NCBI RefSeq assembly: GCF_003675895.1
Contig: NZ_ML014786.1
Coordinates: 1 to 44,622, forward strand
Origin: Parashewanella curva
GTDB lineage: Bacteria > Pseudomonadota > Gammaproteobacteria > Enterobacterales > Shewanellaceae
Length of the DNA: 44,622 nt
Reading direction: 5' to 3'
Shown: positions 1-11,217 of the stretch, piece after piece
How positions within the stretch are numbered: the first letter of the stretch is position 1
Layout: every line of letters starts with the position of its first letter
Translations under genes and position numbers: made by a program
Notes under the pieces: model-generated
The model's input: only the letters and a program-made list of their open reading frames with translations
The model's database searches: none
What the model was told of the DNA's origin: nothing

Positions 1-1925
<1,925 letters not shown>

Positions 1926-2025
1926 TCATCCTTTCCTTTCTTGCTCAAAAGTTGCGATTTATGCATTTGTATTTATTGAGTTTACTATAAAGTAGAAAAA
2001 ATTCCCGCTATATAGCGATTAATAA

Positions 2026-2051
2026 AAAAGCTTGCTACAACGCAAGCTTTT
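2026..2051 (-). terminator. Intrinsic terminator after asd
   Basis: A 10-bp perfect stem (2026-2035 with 2042-2051, six-base loop) lies 16 bases past the asd stop. On the minus strand the stem is followed by a T-rich stretch (2029 down to 2021). It separates asd from fimV. Confidence 0.85.
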
Positions 2052-2067
2052 CTTATATCTGACACTG

Positions 2068-3084
2068 TTAGTAATAGTCTCTAATTAAGATTTCAGCAAT
2101 TTGTATACTGTTAAGAGCAGCGCCTTTACGAATGTTATCGGCCACAACCCATAAATTTACAGCGTTTGGCAAAAATAAATCTTTTCGTATACGCCCTACA
2201 TAAACAGGGTCTGTTCCTGCAGCTTCTGTTACCGCTGTAGGATAATCAGCATCTTCAGCAAACAACTCAATGCCCTGAGCCTCATACAATACAGCTTTGA
2301 TGTCTTCAGCTTCTACAGGCTGGCGAGTTTCTACATGAACTGCTTCACTGTGACCATGAAAAACAGGCACTCGAACTGCTGTCGGATTTACCATAATGCT
2401 CTCGTCACCCAAAATTTTATGGGTTTCCCACACCATTTTCATTTCTTCTTTAGTAAAGCCATTGTCCATAAAGACATCAATATGAGGGAGTGCATTAAAT
2501 GCTATTTGCTTGTCATAGACCTTCGACTCAGCTGGTAAGCCTTGTAGAAGCTTTACGCACTGTCCGGATAATTCTTCAATGGCTTGTTTACCCGATCCTG
2601 ACACTGACTGATATGTAGAAACATTGATTCGTTCTAAACCAAATGCATCATAAATAGGTTTTAGCGCTACTAACATCTGAATTGTTGAACAATTTGGGTT
2701 AGCAATGATGTTGCGATTTCTGAAATCGGCAATGGCTTGAGGGTTAACCTCTGGTATCACAAGCGGTACATCAATGTCATATCTAAAGTGTGAGGTGTTA
2801 TCAATAACCACACACCCTGCCTCACCTGCGATAGGAGCCCATTTCTCTGATACTCTGCCACCCGCAGAAAAGAAGCCAATTTGAGCTTGGGTCCAATCAA
2901 ATTCATCAACATTGATGATGGTGATATCTTCACCTCTAAAATTAATGGTATTTCCTGCGCTGTTTTTACTTCCTAATGGATATAGATTAGCAACAGGAAA
3001 ATCTCTTTCTTCTAAAATCTCGATCATTGCTTGACCGACATTTCCAGATGCGCCAAGTACGGCAATATTAAATTCTTGTGACAT
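2068..3084 (-). CDS. asd: Aspartate-semialdehyde dehydrogenase
   Basis: 338 residues. Converts aspartyl phosphate to aspartate semialdehyde with NADPH, the shared step toward lysine/diaminopimelate, threonine and methionine; cytosolic. Visible motifs: N-terminal nucleotide-binding GASGNVG (11-17), the catalytic cysteine C132 in NPNCST, and HGHSEAVHVE in the C-terminal half with the conserved histidine and substrate-binding residues. Sequence type is that of the shorter ASADH2-like enzymes rather than the longer E. coli form. The start lies only 2 bases after the pdxB stop, so the two are probably cotranscribed. Catalytic residues are present, so this is a true Asd and not the inactive USG-1 homologue. 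Confidence 0.95.
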   Translation of the reverse strand: MSQEFNIAVLGASGNVGQAMIEILEERDFPVANLYPLGSKNSAGNTINFRGEDITIINVDEFDWTQAQIGFFSAGGRVSEKWAPIAGEAGCVVIDNTSHFRYDIDVPLVIPEVNPQAIADFRNRNIIANPNCSTIQMLVALKPIYDAFGLERINVSTYQSVSGSGKQAIEELSGQCVKLLQGLPAESKVYDKQIAFNALPHIDVFMDNGFTKEEMKMVWETHKILGDESIMVNPTAVRVPVFHGHSEAVHVETRQPVEAEDIKAVLYEAQGIELFAEDADYPTAVTEAAGTDPVYVGRIRKDLFLPNAVNLWVVADNIRKGAALNSIQIAEILIRDYY

Positions 3085-3086
3085 AT

Positions 3087-4214
3087 TTATGCTTGTTCTC
3101 TAGAAAAACCTAACTCGAATAACCAATTTTGTGACTCTTCAACGGAGGATATAGTTAATGCTGAACATTCACGGCGATGTTTATGAGCTTTTCTCATCAC
3201 ATCAAACTCCTTATTTGAGAAGTCTAATTGCCTGAAACTACGGTCATCATCACTTATATCGTATACCAATCGCATAAGCCGTAACAGATCTAATTGTGTA
3301 AGGTTTGCATCAAGCTGGACTTTACTGATAAAGAATTCGGGTAAAAGTTGCGAGATACTTGTTTTTACAGGCTTTGAAAGCAACTGACACACCTTCTCAT
3401 ATAGCATAAACGTACCTCTAGCTTTGCCTTCGACACTGTAACCAGCAATATGTGGCGTAGCGAAGTCTACCGTTGGAATCAATGCTTCAATAGGATATGG
3501 CTCACCTTCCCAGACATCGAGGACAAGTTTAATATCCTCCCTGTACTTTTTCACTCGGGTCAACGCCTGATTATCTATAACTTCACCACGACAACAATTT
3601 AATAACCAAGCATTGTGTTTAAGTTGCTTTAATTTAGCTTCATCTAAGAGATGAAATGTCTTATGTTCGCCTTCCTTGGTTAAGGGAACATGCAAGCTAA
3701 TCACATCTGCACCTTCAATTACAGCCTCGAGAGAAACAAATTTACGAGGTTCGCCTTGTTCAGCTTTTATTGGATCACACAATAAAGTGTTAACTCCATA
3801 TGCTTTTAGACACTTTTCTAAAGCAGAGCCTGTATTTCCAGCACCAACAATGCCTACTGTTTTGTCTTTAAGCACTTCGCCATATTTATGTGCCAATTCC
3901 AGCATGGTCGTAAAAGCGTACTCACCCACAGCAATTGCATTGCAACCCGGTGCATTTGAAAATTCAATATTTTTGGATTTTAAAAAGTCTTGATCAATAT
4001 GATCAGTGCCGATTGTCGCTGTACCGACGAACTTTAATTTACTATTAGCTGCAAGTAATGATGAATTAACAGTCGTAACTGAGCGAACAAGAAGAATATC
4101 AGCATCTTTTACATCATCGGCTGTCATTGAACGACCGTCTAACTTATGCACATCACCAAATTGCTGAAAGAGCTCTTCAGCAAAAGGCATATTGGCATCT
4201 GCGATTATTTTCAT
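3087..4214 (-). CDS. pdxB: Erythronate-4-phosphate dehydrogenase
   Basis: 375 residues, the usual family length. NAD-dependent 2-hydroxyacid dehydrogenase that oxidises 4-phosphoerythronate in the DXP-dependent pyridoxal phosphate pathway. Visible: the Rossmann motif [13 protein letters not shown] at about 121-133, the conserved arginine in [10 protein letters not shown], glutamate in DVWEGEP, and the catalytic histidine in TPHIAGYS. The C-terminal about 90 residues match the position of the PdxB-specific dimerisation domain. Upstream gene of the pdxB-asd pair. Confidence 0.95.
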   Translation of the reverse strand: MKIIADANMPFAEELFQQFGDVHKLDGRSMTADDVKDADILLVRSVTTVNSSLLAANSKLKFVGTATIGTDHIDQDFLKSKNIEFSNAPGCNAIAVGEYAFTTMLELAHKYGEVLKDKTVGIVGAGNTGSALEKCLKAYGVNTLLCDPIKAEQGEPRKFVSLEAVIEGADVISLHVPLTKEGEHKTFHLLDEAKLKQLKHNAWLLNCCRGEVIDNQALTRVKKYREDIKLVLDVWEGEPYPIEALIPTVDFATPHIAGYSVEGKARGTFMLYEKVCQLLSKPVKTSISQLLPEFFISKVQLDANLTQLDLLRLMRLVYDISDDDRSFRQLDFSNKEFDVMRKAHKHRRECSALTISSVEESQNWLFELGFSREQA

Positions 4215-4290
4215 ATAAAAATGGGATTAAGATGGTGCATAGTAACGGTAGAAAGAATTATGCAAAACATTGAAGTGTTTAACAATAAAA

Positions 4291-4312
4291 AAGGCAACTA
4301 AATAGCTGCCTT
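4291..4312 (-). terminator. Intrinsic terminator after the ComEA-like gene
   Basis: Stem AAGGCA/TGCCTT (4291-4296 with 4307-4312), extended inside by further pairing, followed on the minus strand by a run of Ts (TTTTTTATT). It lies 20 bases beyond the stop of the helix-hairpin-helix gene. Confidence 0.7.
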
Positions 4313-4331
4313 ATACTTTGATTACCAGTAA

Positions 4332-4643
4332 CTATAAAACCAAAACTTTTTTATTTTTAGCGATAAACTTGCTACCGATGCCTTTGATCTTTTTTAAATC
4401 TGCAACGGATTTAAATTTACCGTTCTTTTCACGATATTTTACAATCGCAGCCGCTTTCTTTGCCCCAATCCCTTTTAGAGTTTGAAGTTGTTCCGCAGAA
4501 GCAGTATTAATATTAATCGTTTTTAGCTGTGTTGCCTCTTTAATGGCTACATTAGCTTTTTCTAACTTGGTTTTATCTCCAGCGTTCACTGGCGCAGAAA
4601 TTACCGCAAGCGCAATCAATGAAGCCTGAACTAATCCTTTCAT
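4332..4643 (-). CDS. Exported ComEA-like helix-hairpin-helix protein
   Basis: 103 residues from the preferred start at 4643 (MKGLVQASL); an ATG 18 bases upstream (4661) is open, but AGGGG sits about 8 bases before 4643 and that start gives a clean signal peptide ending PVNA. The mature part carries the ComEA helix-hairpin-helix domain: [30 protein letters not shown] then a second hairpin ([17 protein letters not shown]). Such proteins bind double-stranded DNA without sequence preference; ComEA homologues act in DNA uptake, though short proteobacterial ones are often uncharacterised. Single gene flanked by its own terminator. Competence role is inference. Confidence 0.85.
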   Translation of the reverse strand: MKGLVQASLIALAVISAPVNAGDKTKLEKANVAIKEATQLKTININTASAEQLQTLKGIGAKKAAAIVKYREKNGKFKSVADLKKIKGIGSKFIAKNKKVLVL

Positions 4644-4669
4644 CGGCTTTCCCCTTTCCATTATTGATT

Positions 4670-4702
4670 GTTAATTGTTGAAACAAGTGCTCAACAATTA
4701 AC
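4670..4702. repeat. 12-bp perfect inverted repeat upstream of the ComEA-like gene
   Basis: GTTAATTGTTGA at 4670-4681 is exactly complementary to 4691-4702 across a nine-base loop. It lies 27 bases upstream of the comEA-like start and about 50 bases past the mdeA-like stop. No T-run follows on the minus strand, so it could be an operator or an RNA stem-loop; the sequence does not decide. Confidence 0.5.
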
Positions 4703-4754
4703 CACACTACTTATAAATAAAAAAAGATCAAGCCTTAATGTCAGACAAATTAGT

Positions 4755-5933
4755 CTACAGCCTCATTAGACCGGCAGCTAAATCTTCAATGATATCTTCA
4801 ACGTTCTCTAGCCCGATAGATATTCGGATCAAATTATCGGTAATGCCAGCTTCTGCTCTGGCTTCCTCTGTATATGGAGAGTGGGTCATAGAAGCAGGAT
4901 GCTGTATCAGCGATTCTGCATCACCTAAACTGACTGCGATTGAAAATAATTCCAAAGAATTTACAAATTTCATGCTCGACTTTAGATCGGCCTCTAACTC
5001 GAAAGCCATGACTCCACCAGCTCTTTGCATCTGCGTACCGATAAATTCAGAACCTTGATGAGAATCTAGTCCTGGATAATAAACTTTCGCAACTTTAGGG
5101 TGAGATTCTAAAAAGTCAGCCACTTTTTCAGCATTATCACAATGGCGTTGTACACGCACATCTAAGGTTTTCATACCTCTTAAAATCAGCCATGCATCAT
5201 GGGGAGAAATGATCCCGCCAATATCCTTGATGATTTCAAACTTCACCTTTTCCATGATTTGCTTGTTCCCACAAACAATACCAGCGACAACATCTCCGTG
5301 GCCATTAAGGTACTTGGTTGCACTGTGCACTACCATATCAATGCCGAACTCAAGAGGTCTTTGTAGAACTGGCGTCATAAAGGTGTTATCAACAATTGAA
5401 GTTACATCATGCTGCTTAGCTAACCCAGCTATTGCAACTAAATCATAAACTTCTAAATGTGGATTAACTGGTGTTTCACAAAAAAGCACTTTGGTATTAG
5501 GTTTTATCGCAGCCCGAACTTTTTCAATATCGGTAAAATCAACAAATGTAGACTCAATTCCAAAACGTTCAAATTGATGGGTCAATAATGAGAAACAGCA
5601 CCCGTAAACCGTACGAGATGCAATAACATGATCGCCTTGTGCTAGGTTAGCAAGTAACGCCGACGATACCGCCGCCATACCTGATGCCGTTGCAGCAGCA
5701 TCTTCTGCCCCCTCAAGGACTGCTATTTTGTTTTCAAGCTCGGTAGTCGTTGGATTTCCAAGTCGTGTATATATGTATCCCTGTTCATCTCCACTAAAGC
5801 GAGCGCCCCCTTGCTCAACTGAGTCAAACACAAACGTAGCACTTTGACTGAGTGGAGAGACTAAAGCGCCGTTAGGGTCACTGATTTTACCTGCATGAAT
5901 AGCTTTGGTGGAGATGCTCCATGTATTTTTCAT
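4755..5933 (-). CDS. Methionine gamma-lyase-like PLP enzyme (Cys/Met metabolism family)
   Basis: 392 residues, fold type I PLP enzyme of the Cys/Met metabolism family. The PLP lysine is K207 in SATKYLNGHGD; Y110 lies in VYGCCFSLL, whose C112 corresponds to the active-site cysteine characteristic of methionine gamma-lyases (cystathionine gamma-synthases and beta-lyases usually lack it). Likely reaction: methionine to methanethiol, 2-oxobutyrate and ammonia; cystathionine or homocysteine activity is possible. GAGGT precedes the ATG at good spacing. Stands alone between the ComEA-like gene and ycjF. Family sure; exact substrate less so (mdeA/megL is the likeliest name). Confidence 0.85.
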   Translation of the reverse strand: MKNTWSISTKAIHAGKISDPNGALVSPLSQSATFVFDSVEQGGARFSGDEQGYIYTRLGNPTTTELENKIAVLEGAEDAAATASGMAAVSSALLANLAQGDHVIASRTVYGCCFSLLTHQFERFGIESTFVDFTDIEKVRAAIKPNTKVLFCETPVNPHLEVYDLVAIAGLAKQHDVTSIVDNTFMTPVLQRPLEFGIDMVVHSATKYLNGHGDVVAGIVCGNKQIMEKVKFEIIKDIGGIISPHDAWLILRGMKTLDVRVQRHCDNAEKVADFLESHPKVAKVYYPGLDSHQGSEFIGTQMQRAGGVMAFELEADLKSSMKFVNSLELFSIAVSLGDAESLIQHPASMTHSPYTEEARAEAGITDNLIRISIGLENVEDIIEDLAAGLMRL

Positions 5934-6061
5934 ACCTACCTCATTTTGTTTTTATTATAAATTTGGTAAGTAAAGATACCTATAATTCCACCAATGCCTA
6001 TCTTGAAGTATAAAAATCATCCTAATTCAGCTGTAAAAGCAAAATTACAATCCATAGGTAA

Positions 6062-7096
6062 TTACTTATTTTTAGAGAAATTTTTCAACTCAATGAGTAG
6101 CAATTTATGAATATTGGTTAGTTTAGGTTTAGTTTTTTTATCAAAGGCTATAGGTCGACAAAGTGCCATGGCTTGATACCCTAACCTTGCAGTCAACAGA
6201 CCTCCACCAAGACCCTGTCCTAATTTTGCCGAAAGTTTTCCTGTGAGTTCTAGAGACAATAGATGGCTACCTATATCAGTTAGTACTTCGGCAGTTCCAG
6301 CATACAAGATGTTCTTCACAATGCTTCGGGTCAGTTTAATTCGGCTTGCGTAACCTAGTTCAATACCGTAACACTTAGCTAATTCAGTGAGCATCTTTTG
6401 ATTTCTTAGTAATACTAAGGCCATGTCCAATAAAGCAAATGGACTGACAGCAAGTAATAAAGCTGATTCCGCAGCATATTTATGAACAATTCTTTTAGCT
6501 TTTTTATCTTGCTCCGCTAATACCGTTTGTTCAAATAGCTTTAAAAGTTCAGCGTCATTATGCTCTTGTGAGCGAAGTCGGTTAAATTCATCCAGATTTT
6601 GTTTATCACTTGAAGTGAATGACAAGTTGCGAATAAAGGCTGCGGCTTCACCTAGTTGCATACTATTTTTTAGACGTAATGAAGTCTGCTGATGATTTTG
6701 CTGGTTTTTTAATGACTTTAATTTTTTATATTCAGATACAATTACTTTACCAGCCCAAGCTAAAATCACTCCTATTAAGCCTGAATAAACACCAAATAAA
6801 ATTGGGCTTTGCTGCCACACTTGGATTAAACCTGTTACCAACTCCAAGAAAATCAGAGCAGTCAATGCTAACATTGCTATTTTGGCTAACTTTGACAAAG
6901 TAGTTAGCTTTGATACTTTTGGCTCAACATCGTCAAGCACATCAAGTTGTTTATTGATCTCAGATTCTTCCATCAACTCAAGTTCAAACTTTTGCGCAGC
7001 TTGTAATTCTACTTCTGGCTCGATTAAAAGAGTTTGTTCAGTTTCGAAAACATGCGATGGTTTAAGGTTGACTTTTTCACTCTCCATTTTAGTCAA
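6062..7096 (-). CDS. ycjF: YcjF-family inner-membrane protein
   Basis: 344 residues. Polar N-terminus (about 60 residues), two adjacent hydrophobic spans at about 65-120, then a soluble region with the conserved hydrophobic DUF697-type C-terminal segment (about 210-320). Its start overlaps the end of ycjX by 8 bases, so the two are translated as a unit. In enterobacteria ycjX-ycjF follow the psp operon and are expressed with it; function is not established beyond association with envelope stress. Identified by family resemblance and by context. Confidence 0.88.
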   Translation of the reverse strand: MTKMESEKVNLKPSHVFETEQTLLIEPEVELQAAQKFELELMEESEINKQLDVLDDVEPKVSKLTTLSKLAKIAMLALTALIFLELVTGLIQVWQQSPILFGVYSGLIGVILAWAGKVIVSEYKKLKSLKNQQNHQQTSLRLKNSMQLGEAAAFIRNLSFTSSDKQNLDEFNRLRSQEHNDAELLKLFEQTVLAEQDKKAKRIVHKYAAESALLLAVSPFALLDMALVLLRNQKMLTELAKCYGIELGYASRIKLTRSIVKNILYAGTAEVLTDIGSHLLSLELTGKLSAKLGQGLGGGLLTARLGYQAMALCRPIAFDKKTKPKLTNIHKLLLIELKNFSKNK

Positions 7097-8534
7097 GTTT
7101 GTCTCCTAATAAATACTGTAACAAGTGATCTAAACGTATATGTTCAAGCTGTAGTTTTTGCGCGTTAGCAAAAGAAATGGGCGGCTGAAAGTTGTTAAAT
7201 TGAAAACCTTGCTTTTGCCAAAAGTCGGCTTGTGGCAACGTGCGTGGCACTTCGCCGGGAAAGATCCGCAATACATCTGAAGTTTCATCTACTCGCCCTT
7301 CAACAACTTCGACTTCTTGATCTTGATGTTTAACTAAACCATGACGTGTCACTTTAATCGCACTTATAGCCATAGTTTCGACATCACAGCCTTTAATTGA
7401 GGCCAATTGTTGAGTTTCAGACAACATATCATTAAGTAAATACAATAAATTTGATTGTTGATCTCGAGTGATCTGATCACATTTACTGGCGACAAATAAT
7501 AATTTATCAATTTTTGGGGCAAACAAACGGTTCAACCAATTCGTCTGACCAAACTGAAAGCTATTTAGGACTCCAGATAACGCTTGAGTCATGTCAGTAA
7601 ATTGAGTTTGGCCATGATTTAACGCTGATAAGCAATCTACCAAGACAACTTGGCGATCAAAATGCCGAAAATGGTCTCGATAAAAGGGCTTAACCACCTC
7701 ATCAAGATAAGCTTTATAGCGCTGTTTTAAGATAGAAAAGTAACTATTGTCTTCGGCTCTACTCGATAAAGCTTCTAATTCAGGCTTAGACAAATGAATT
7801 AACGGAAACCATGTAAGCAATGGAGACCCCTCAAGATCACCCGGTAATAACATTCTTCCAGGTTGCGCCTGATAATAGCCATTTTCATTGACGGAAGTTG
7901 TTAATAAATTTTGATACTGCTTAGCAACTCGCTCTAAAACCAATAAATCCATTTCAGATGCAAAATCCAACTTTTGCATCTCTTCAATAAAAGTTTTATA
8001 GCCAGTTTGTTGACTTAAAATGGCTATTCGGCTTTGTTGCTCTATGCACCATTCAACAAAATTGAGCTTAAGTAACGGCAAATCAAGTAACCACTCACCC
8101 GGATAATCGATGATATCAAGCAACAGCTTACTCTTATCAAAGAGCTTACCTCTCACGCCTGATTGAGGCCTAAAATGAATGGCGAGTCTAAGTTCACTGA
8201 TGTTTCTGGTTGATTCAGGCCATCTAGGTAATTCCGAAGAGAGCTGTGCCATCGCGGCATTATGAGCAAAACTTGGAATAGCAAGGTCAGGTTGTTGCTC
8301 TCTAACCACACCAAGCAATCGCTTTTCTCTAGCCACGTGCCAAAGTGGTAAATTTGAATCCTTGGTTTTGGTAGCAGAAAACAATAGTTGATGAACTAAA
8401 CCCGTAATAAAGGCTGTTTTTCCTGCTCCAGATAACCCAGTTATTGCAAGACGAATATGCCTATCTGCACTTCGATTAATAACAGACTCAGTTTTACTTT
8501 TTACTTTATTAAATTGCTTAGAGAATAAACTCAT
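7089..8534 (-). CDS. ycjX: YcjX-family P-loop GTPase-like protein
   Basis: 481 residues from the ATG at 8534 (MSLFSKQ); the open frame could start 15 bases earlier at a TTG, but neither has a clear Shine-Dalgarno and family members start near the ATG. Walker A is GLSGAGKT (33-40). Other conserved YcjX pieces: IDYPGEWLLDLPLL, VVLVDCLSALNHG and VASKCDQIT, the last resembling a GTPase specificity motif. Known only as a DUF463 NTPase coexpressed with psp genes. The psp terminator lies just upstream, so expression needs readthrough or a promoter within 8535-8585. Confidence 0.9.
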   Translation of the reverse strand: MSLFSKQFNKVKSKTESVINRSADRHIRLAITGLSGAGKTAFITGLVHQLLFSATKTKDSNLPLWHVAREKRLLGVVREQQPDLAIPSFAHNAAMAQLSSELPRWPESTRNISELRLAIHFRPQSGVRGKLFDKSKLLLDIIDYPGEWLLDLPLLKLNFVEWCIEQQSRIAILSQQTGYKTFIEEMQKLDFASEMDLLVLERVAKQYQNLLTTSVNENGYYQAQPGRMLLPGDLEGSPLLTWFPLIHLSKPELEALSSRAEDNSYFSILKQRYKAYLDEVVKPFYRDHFRHFDRQVVLVDCLSALNHGQTQFTDMTQALSGVLNSFQFGQTNWLNRLFAPKIDKLLFVASKCDQITRDQQSNLLYLLNDMLSETQQLASIKGCDVETMAISAIKVTRHGLVKHQDQEVEVVEGRVDETSDVLRIFPGEVPRTLPQADFWQKQGFQFNNFQPPISFANAQKLQLEHIRLDHLLQYLLGDKLD

Positions 8535-8563
8535 AAAAAATACACACAACCAAGAAAAACGAA

Positions 8564-8584
8564 AAGGCGCTTAGAATGCGCCTT
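8564..8584 (-). terminator. Terminator at the end of pspABC
   Basis: Stem AAGGCGC/GCGCCTT (8564-8570 with 8578-8584, seven-base loop) followed on the minus strand by TTTTCGTTTTTC. The pspC stop codon (8585-8583) lies within the hairpin. It would separate pspABC from ycjXF, probably incompletely. Confidence 0.75.
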
Positions 8585-8978
8585 AAAGATTATCAATTTG
8601 ACGTTTTAAGTCGTAGCTATCAGAGGTTACATGGCGCTCAAGATTTCTAAGCCTTAACTCTAATGCTCTAAACTGTTTATTAACGTCTTGCAGAGCTTGT
8701 TGAGCAGGCTCTCCTGCCTGCCAGATTTTCTTTTTCACTTCTATATCCTTATGAAGTGAACTTTCTGACTCTTCATTAGGTTTAATGTCTAAAATTACCC
8801 AAAGTGCAATGTAAATGATAAACACCATTCCAGCACCACCCAGTAAAAATACTGAAGCGGTAACGACACGAACTAACCATGTTTCAAAGCCAAAGAAATC
8901 TGCAATCCCTGCACAAACACCTGCGACTTTCCCTTGTTTGGGAATACGATATAAGGTTTTCCTATCGCTGTTGCTCAT
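8583..8978 (-). CDS. pspC: Phage shock protein C, inner-membrane PspC
   Basis: 131 residues from the ATG at 8978, chosen over the upstream in-frame ATG at 9008 because GGAG lies 8 bases before it and the product starts like other PspCs (RKTLYRIPKQGKVAGVCAGIADFFG). One PspC transmembrane region with the glycine-rich stretch VFLLGGAGMVFIIYIALWVIL, then a C-terminal heptad-like helix. With PspB it senses envelope damage and binds PspA, releasing PspF. The start overlaps the end of pspB by 17 bases, implying coupled translation. Confidence 0.93.
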   Translation of the reverse strand: MSNSDRKTLYRIPKQGKVAGVCAGIADFFGFETWLVRVVTASVFLLGGAGMVFIIYIALWVILDIKPNEESESSLHKDIEVKKKIWQAGEPAQQALQDVNKQFRALELRLRNLERHVTSDSYDLKRQIDNL

Positions 8979-9204
8979 GTTTATTTCTCCACTCTGGAGA
9001 CTCCGCATCTAAGATTTTTTCAAGTGTTTCGATTCGATGTGCCATCTTATCGGCTTGTGCAATCAACTGGTTTAGAGTCTTATATTCTTCTTCCGATAAT
9101 CCTTGATTAATCTGCTTTTTACTGCGGTAATGCATGATAATCCATATCGGAGCCACGATAATCATAAAGAGTATCAGCGGTGCGATTAAAATATCTGGGT
9201 CCAT
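8962..9204 (-). CDS. pspB: Phage shock protein B
   Basis: 80 residues, typical length. One N-terminal membrane span (about 6-24, LIAPLILFMIIVAPIWIIMH) followed by a short cytoplasmic leucine-zipper-like helix (YKTLNQLIAQADKMAHRIETLEKIL). Partner of PspC in transmitting envelope stress to PspA. Middle gene of pspA-pspB-pspC, 26 bases after pspA. Confidence 0.93.
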   Translation of the reverse strand: MDPDILIAPLILFMIIVAPIWIIMHYRSKKQINQGLSEEEYKTLNQLIAQADKMAHRIETLEKILDAESPEWRNKHEQQR

Positions 9205-9230
9205 TATTCACCTCAATTCCATAGTTAAGG

Positions 9231-9911
9231 TTAGCTTTTCGCTTTTTCCTTTTTCGCCTTCACTTTGGCTTTAAGCGCTTCAAGCTCATTATTAACCGTT
9301 TCTTCAGCTTCTAGTGCAGCAAACTCGTCGGCAAGGGTATTTTTCTTGCCTAAGTCATAAGCTTCAACTTGAGACTCAAGCCCTTCAACTCGACGCTCGT
9401 ATTGCTCAAATTTAAGCATGGCATCATCTACTTTACTTGAATCAAGCTGACGCTTTACGTTCAAACGAGATGAAGCAGTTTGTGTACGCATAACAATGGT
9501 CTTCTGACGCGCTTTTGCATCCGCCAGCTTTTCTTGCAATTGAACCACTTCTTCTTTCAAGCGAGCAATTTGCTCTTCAATCACAAGTAATTCATCGCTC
9601 AACGCTTTTACTAAGTCAGAAGCTTTTTGTTTTTCAACCAGTGCAGCCTTTGCTAAGTCTTCACGATCTTTTGATAAAGCAAGTTCAGCTTTACCTTCCC
9701 AGTCTTGCACTTGCTCTTCTGCTTTAGCTACACGGCGAAGAATTTCTTTTTTCTCAGCCAGTACCTTAGCGTTAGTGGAGCGAACCTCTACCAGTGTGTC
9801 TTCCATTTCCTGAATGATCAGGCGAACCATTTTTTCAGGATCTTCTGCTTTATCGAGTAGTGAGCTGATATTTGAATTAATAATATCGGCAAAACGTGAA
9901 AAAATTCCCAT
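9231..9911 (-). CDS. pspA: Phage shock protein A, membrane-stress effector and PspF inhibitor
   Basis: 226 residues from the ATG at 9911 (MGIFSRFADIINSNIS, nearly identical to E. coli); an adjacent ATG at 9914 would add one Met and the GAGGA element fits either. The open frame to 9974 is not the real start because it runs through the sigma-54 promoter. Almost entirely alpha-helical coiled coil (ESCRT-III/Vipp1 superfamily). Known role: inhibits PspF in unstressed cells and oligomerises on damaged inner membrane to preserve proton motive force. First gene of pspABC. Confidence 0.96.
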   Translation of the reverse strand: MGIFSRFADIINSNISSLLDKAEDPEKMVRLIIQEMEDTLVEVRSTNAKVLAEKKEILRRVAKAEEQVQDWEGKAELALSKDREDLAKAALVEKQKASDLVKALSDELLVIEEQIARLKEEVVQLQEKLADAKARQKTIVMRTQTASSRLNVKRQLDSSKVDDAMLKFEQYERRVEGLESQVEAYDLGKKNTLADEFAALEAEETVNNELEALKAKVKAKKEKAKS

Positions 9912-9949
9912 CATTCTATCCTCAAAGTTGTTGATGTCGGATTTACTAC

Positions 9950-9966
9950 TACAGATACTGTGCCAA
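9950..9966 (-). promoter_or_regulatory. Sigma-54-type promoter of pspABC
   Basis: On the minus strand TTGGCAC (-24 element, complete) is followed after five bases by CTGTA in place of TTGCA (-12, degenerate). It is about 36 bases upstream of the pspA start and in the pspF-pspA divergent region, exactly where PspF-activated promoters lie in relatives. The AT-rich stretch 9970-10060 is the expected location of PspF enhancer and IHF sites, but I cannot define them. Confidence 0.75.
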
Positions 9967-10085
9967 CTTTTCAAAAGCCAACAATAACAACATGTTAAAC
10001 AAATTTATAACTTTTTCTTTCATTTCGATAAACAGCATCATATTATATTTTTCACCAAAAGTTAGTGGAAATTACCAATAACCAC

Positions 10086-11159
10086 ATGAGTAATTCATTC
10101 AAACAAGATAATTTGATTGGCGAATCTAATGCACTGCTGGAAGTTTTAGAGCATGTATCGCAAGTTGCACCTCTATCCAAGCCAGTGTTGATTATTGGTG
10201 AACGAGGTACGGGTAAAGAGCTTATCGCAGAGCGGTTACATTATCTATCGAAACGATGGGATCAGAGCTTTATTAAATTAAATTGCTCGTCTTTAAGTGA
10301 AAATTTGCTTGAAAGTGAATTATTTGGCCATGAATCAGGTGCTTTTACTGGGGCAAAAGGTCGTCACGAGGGACGATTCGAACGTGCTGACGGTGGAACC
10401 TTATTTCTTGATGAATTAGCGAATACCAGTGGTTTGATTCAAGAAAAGCTTTTACGAGTTATTGAATATGGTGAATTTGAACGTGTGGGTGGCAGTAAAA
10501 CAGTTCAAACTGATGTTCGCTTAATATGTGCCGCTAATGAAGATTTACCCTCTTTGGCCGAGGCTGGAGAATTTAGAGCAGACTTGCTGGATAGGTTAGC
10601 GTTTGATGTTATCACTCTTCCACCTCTGCGTTACCGCAAAGAAGATATTATGCCACTGGCTGAGTATTTCGCTATGGGCATGGTTAAGCAGTTAGAAATG
10701 CCATTTTTTACAGGGTTTTCTCAACATGCCGTTCAACAATTACATGATTATGAATGGCCGGGTAATATTCGTGAGTTAAAAAATGCGATTGAACGAAGTG
10801 TTTATCGTTATGGAATGGAAGCTGAGCCGATTTCAGAAATCAGTCTCGACCCTTTCGAGTCTCCATATCGTCCTAAACAAAGGGTTAGAACCGTTTCTCA
10901 GCGTACCGCAAAAGAAGAAATATCAATAAACACACCAGCACCAATTGAAGCTACAGACATTAGTAAACCAGAAGCAAAGCCTCAATTAGAGTTCCCTATC
11001 CAATTTAAAGAAGCCACTGAAGCATTTGAAATTGATTTAATTAAAAATGCCTTAGAGCATAGCCAGTTTAATCAGCGAAAAACCGCTGATAATCTTGGTT
11101 TGAGTTATCATCAGCTGCGTGGGATCTTAAAGAAGTACAATTTATTGGAAAAGCCTTAA
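10086..11159 (+). CDS. pspF: Sigma-54-dependent activator PspF
   Basis: 357 residues from ATG 10086 (MSNSFKQDNLIGES). The frame also allows a GTG at 10065, but PspF lacks an N-terminal regulatory domain and family members start near DNLIGE. AAA+ domain: Walker A GERGTGKE (38-45), the sigma-54-contacting GAFTGA loop (85-90), Walker B GGTLFLDELA, and the second-region motif WPGNIRELKNAIERS. After a variable linker there is a Fis-type helix-turn-helix at the C-terminus (NQRKTADNLGLSYHQLRGIL). Activates the divergent pspABC promoter; inhibited by PspA. The linker (about 255-310) is somewhat longer than in E. coli. Confidence 0.95.
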   Translation: MSNSFKQDNLIGESNALLEVLEHVSQVAPLSKPVLIIGERGTGKELIAERLHYLSKRWDQSFIKLNCSSLSENLLESELFGHESGAFTGAKGRHEGRFERADGGTLFLDELANTSGLIQEKLLRVIEYGEFERVGGSKTVQTDVRLICAANEDLPSLAEAGEFRADLLDRLAFDVITLPPLRYRKEDIMPLAEYFAMGMVKQLEMPFFTGFSQHAVQQLHDYEWPGNIRELKNAIERSVYRYGMEAEPISEISLDPFESPYRPKQRVRTVSQRTAKEEISINTPAPIEATDISKPEAKPQLEFPIQFKEATEAFEIDLIKNALEHSQFNQRKTADNLGLSYHQLRGILKKYNLLEKP

Positions 11160-11217
11160 AATTTAAGGCTATTCCAAGCAATAAGGTATTGAAATTTCAC
11201 TTAGGTTATTGTGTAGA

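Noticed and set aside
9912-9974. N-terminal extension of PspA
   Set aside because: The extension covers the sigma-54 promoter and is absent from the family; the start at 9911 matches E. coli.
11152-11170. Terminator at the end of pspF (AGCCTTAAA/TTTAAGGCT)
   Set aside because: The palindrome leaves almost no loop, is AT-rich and is not followed by a T-run; not a convincing terminator.
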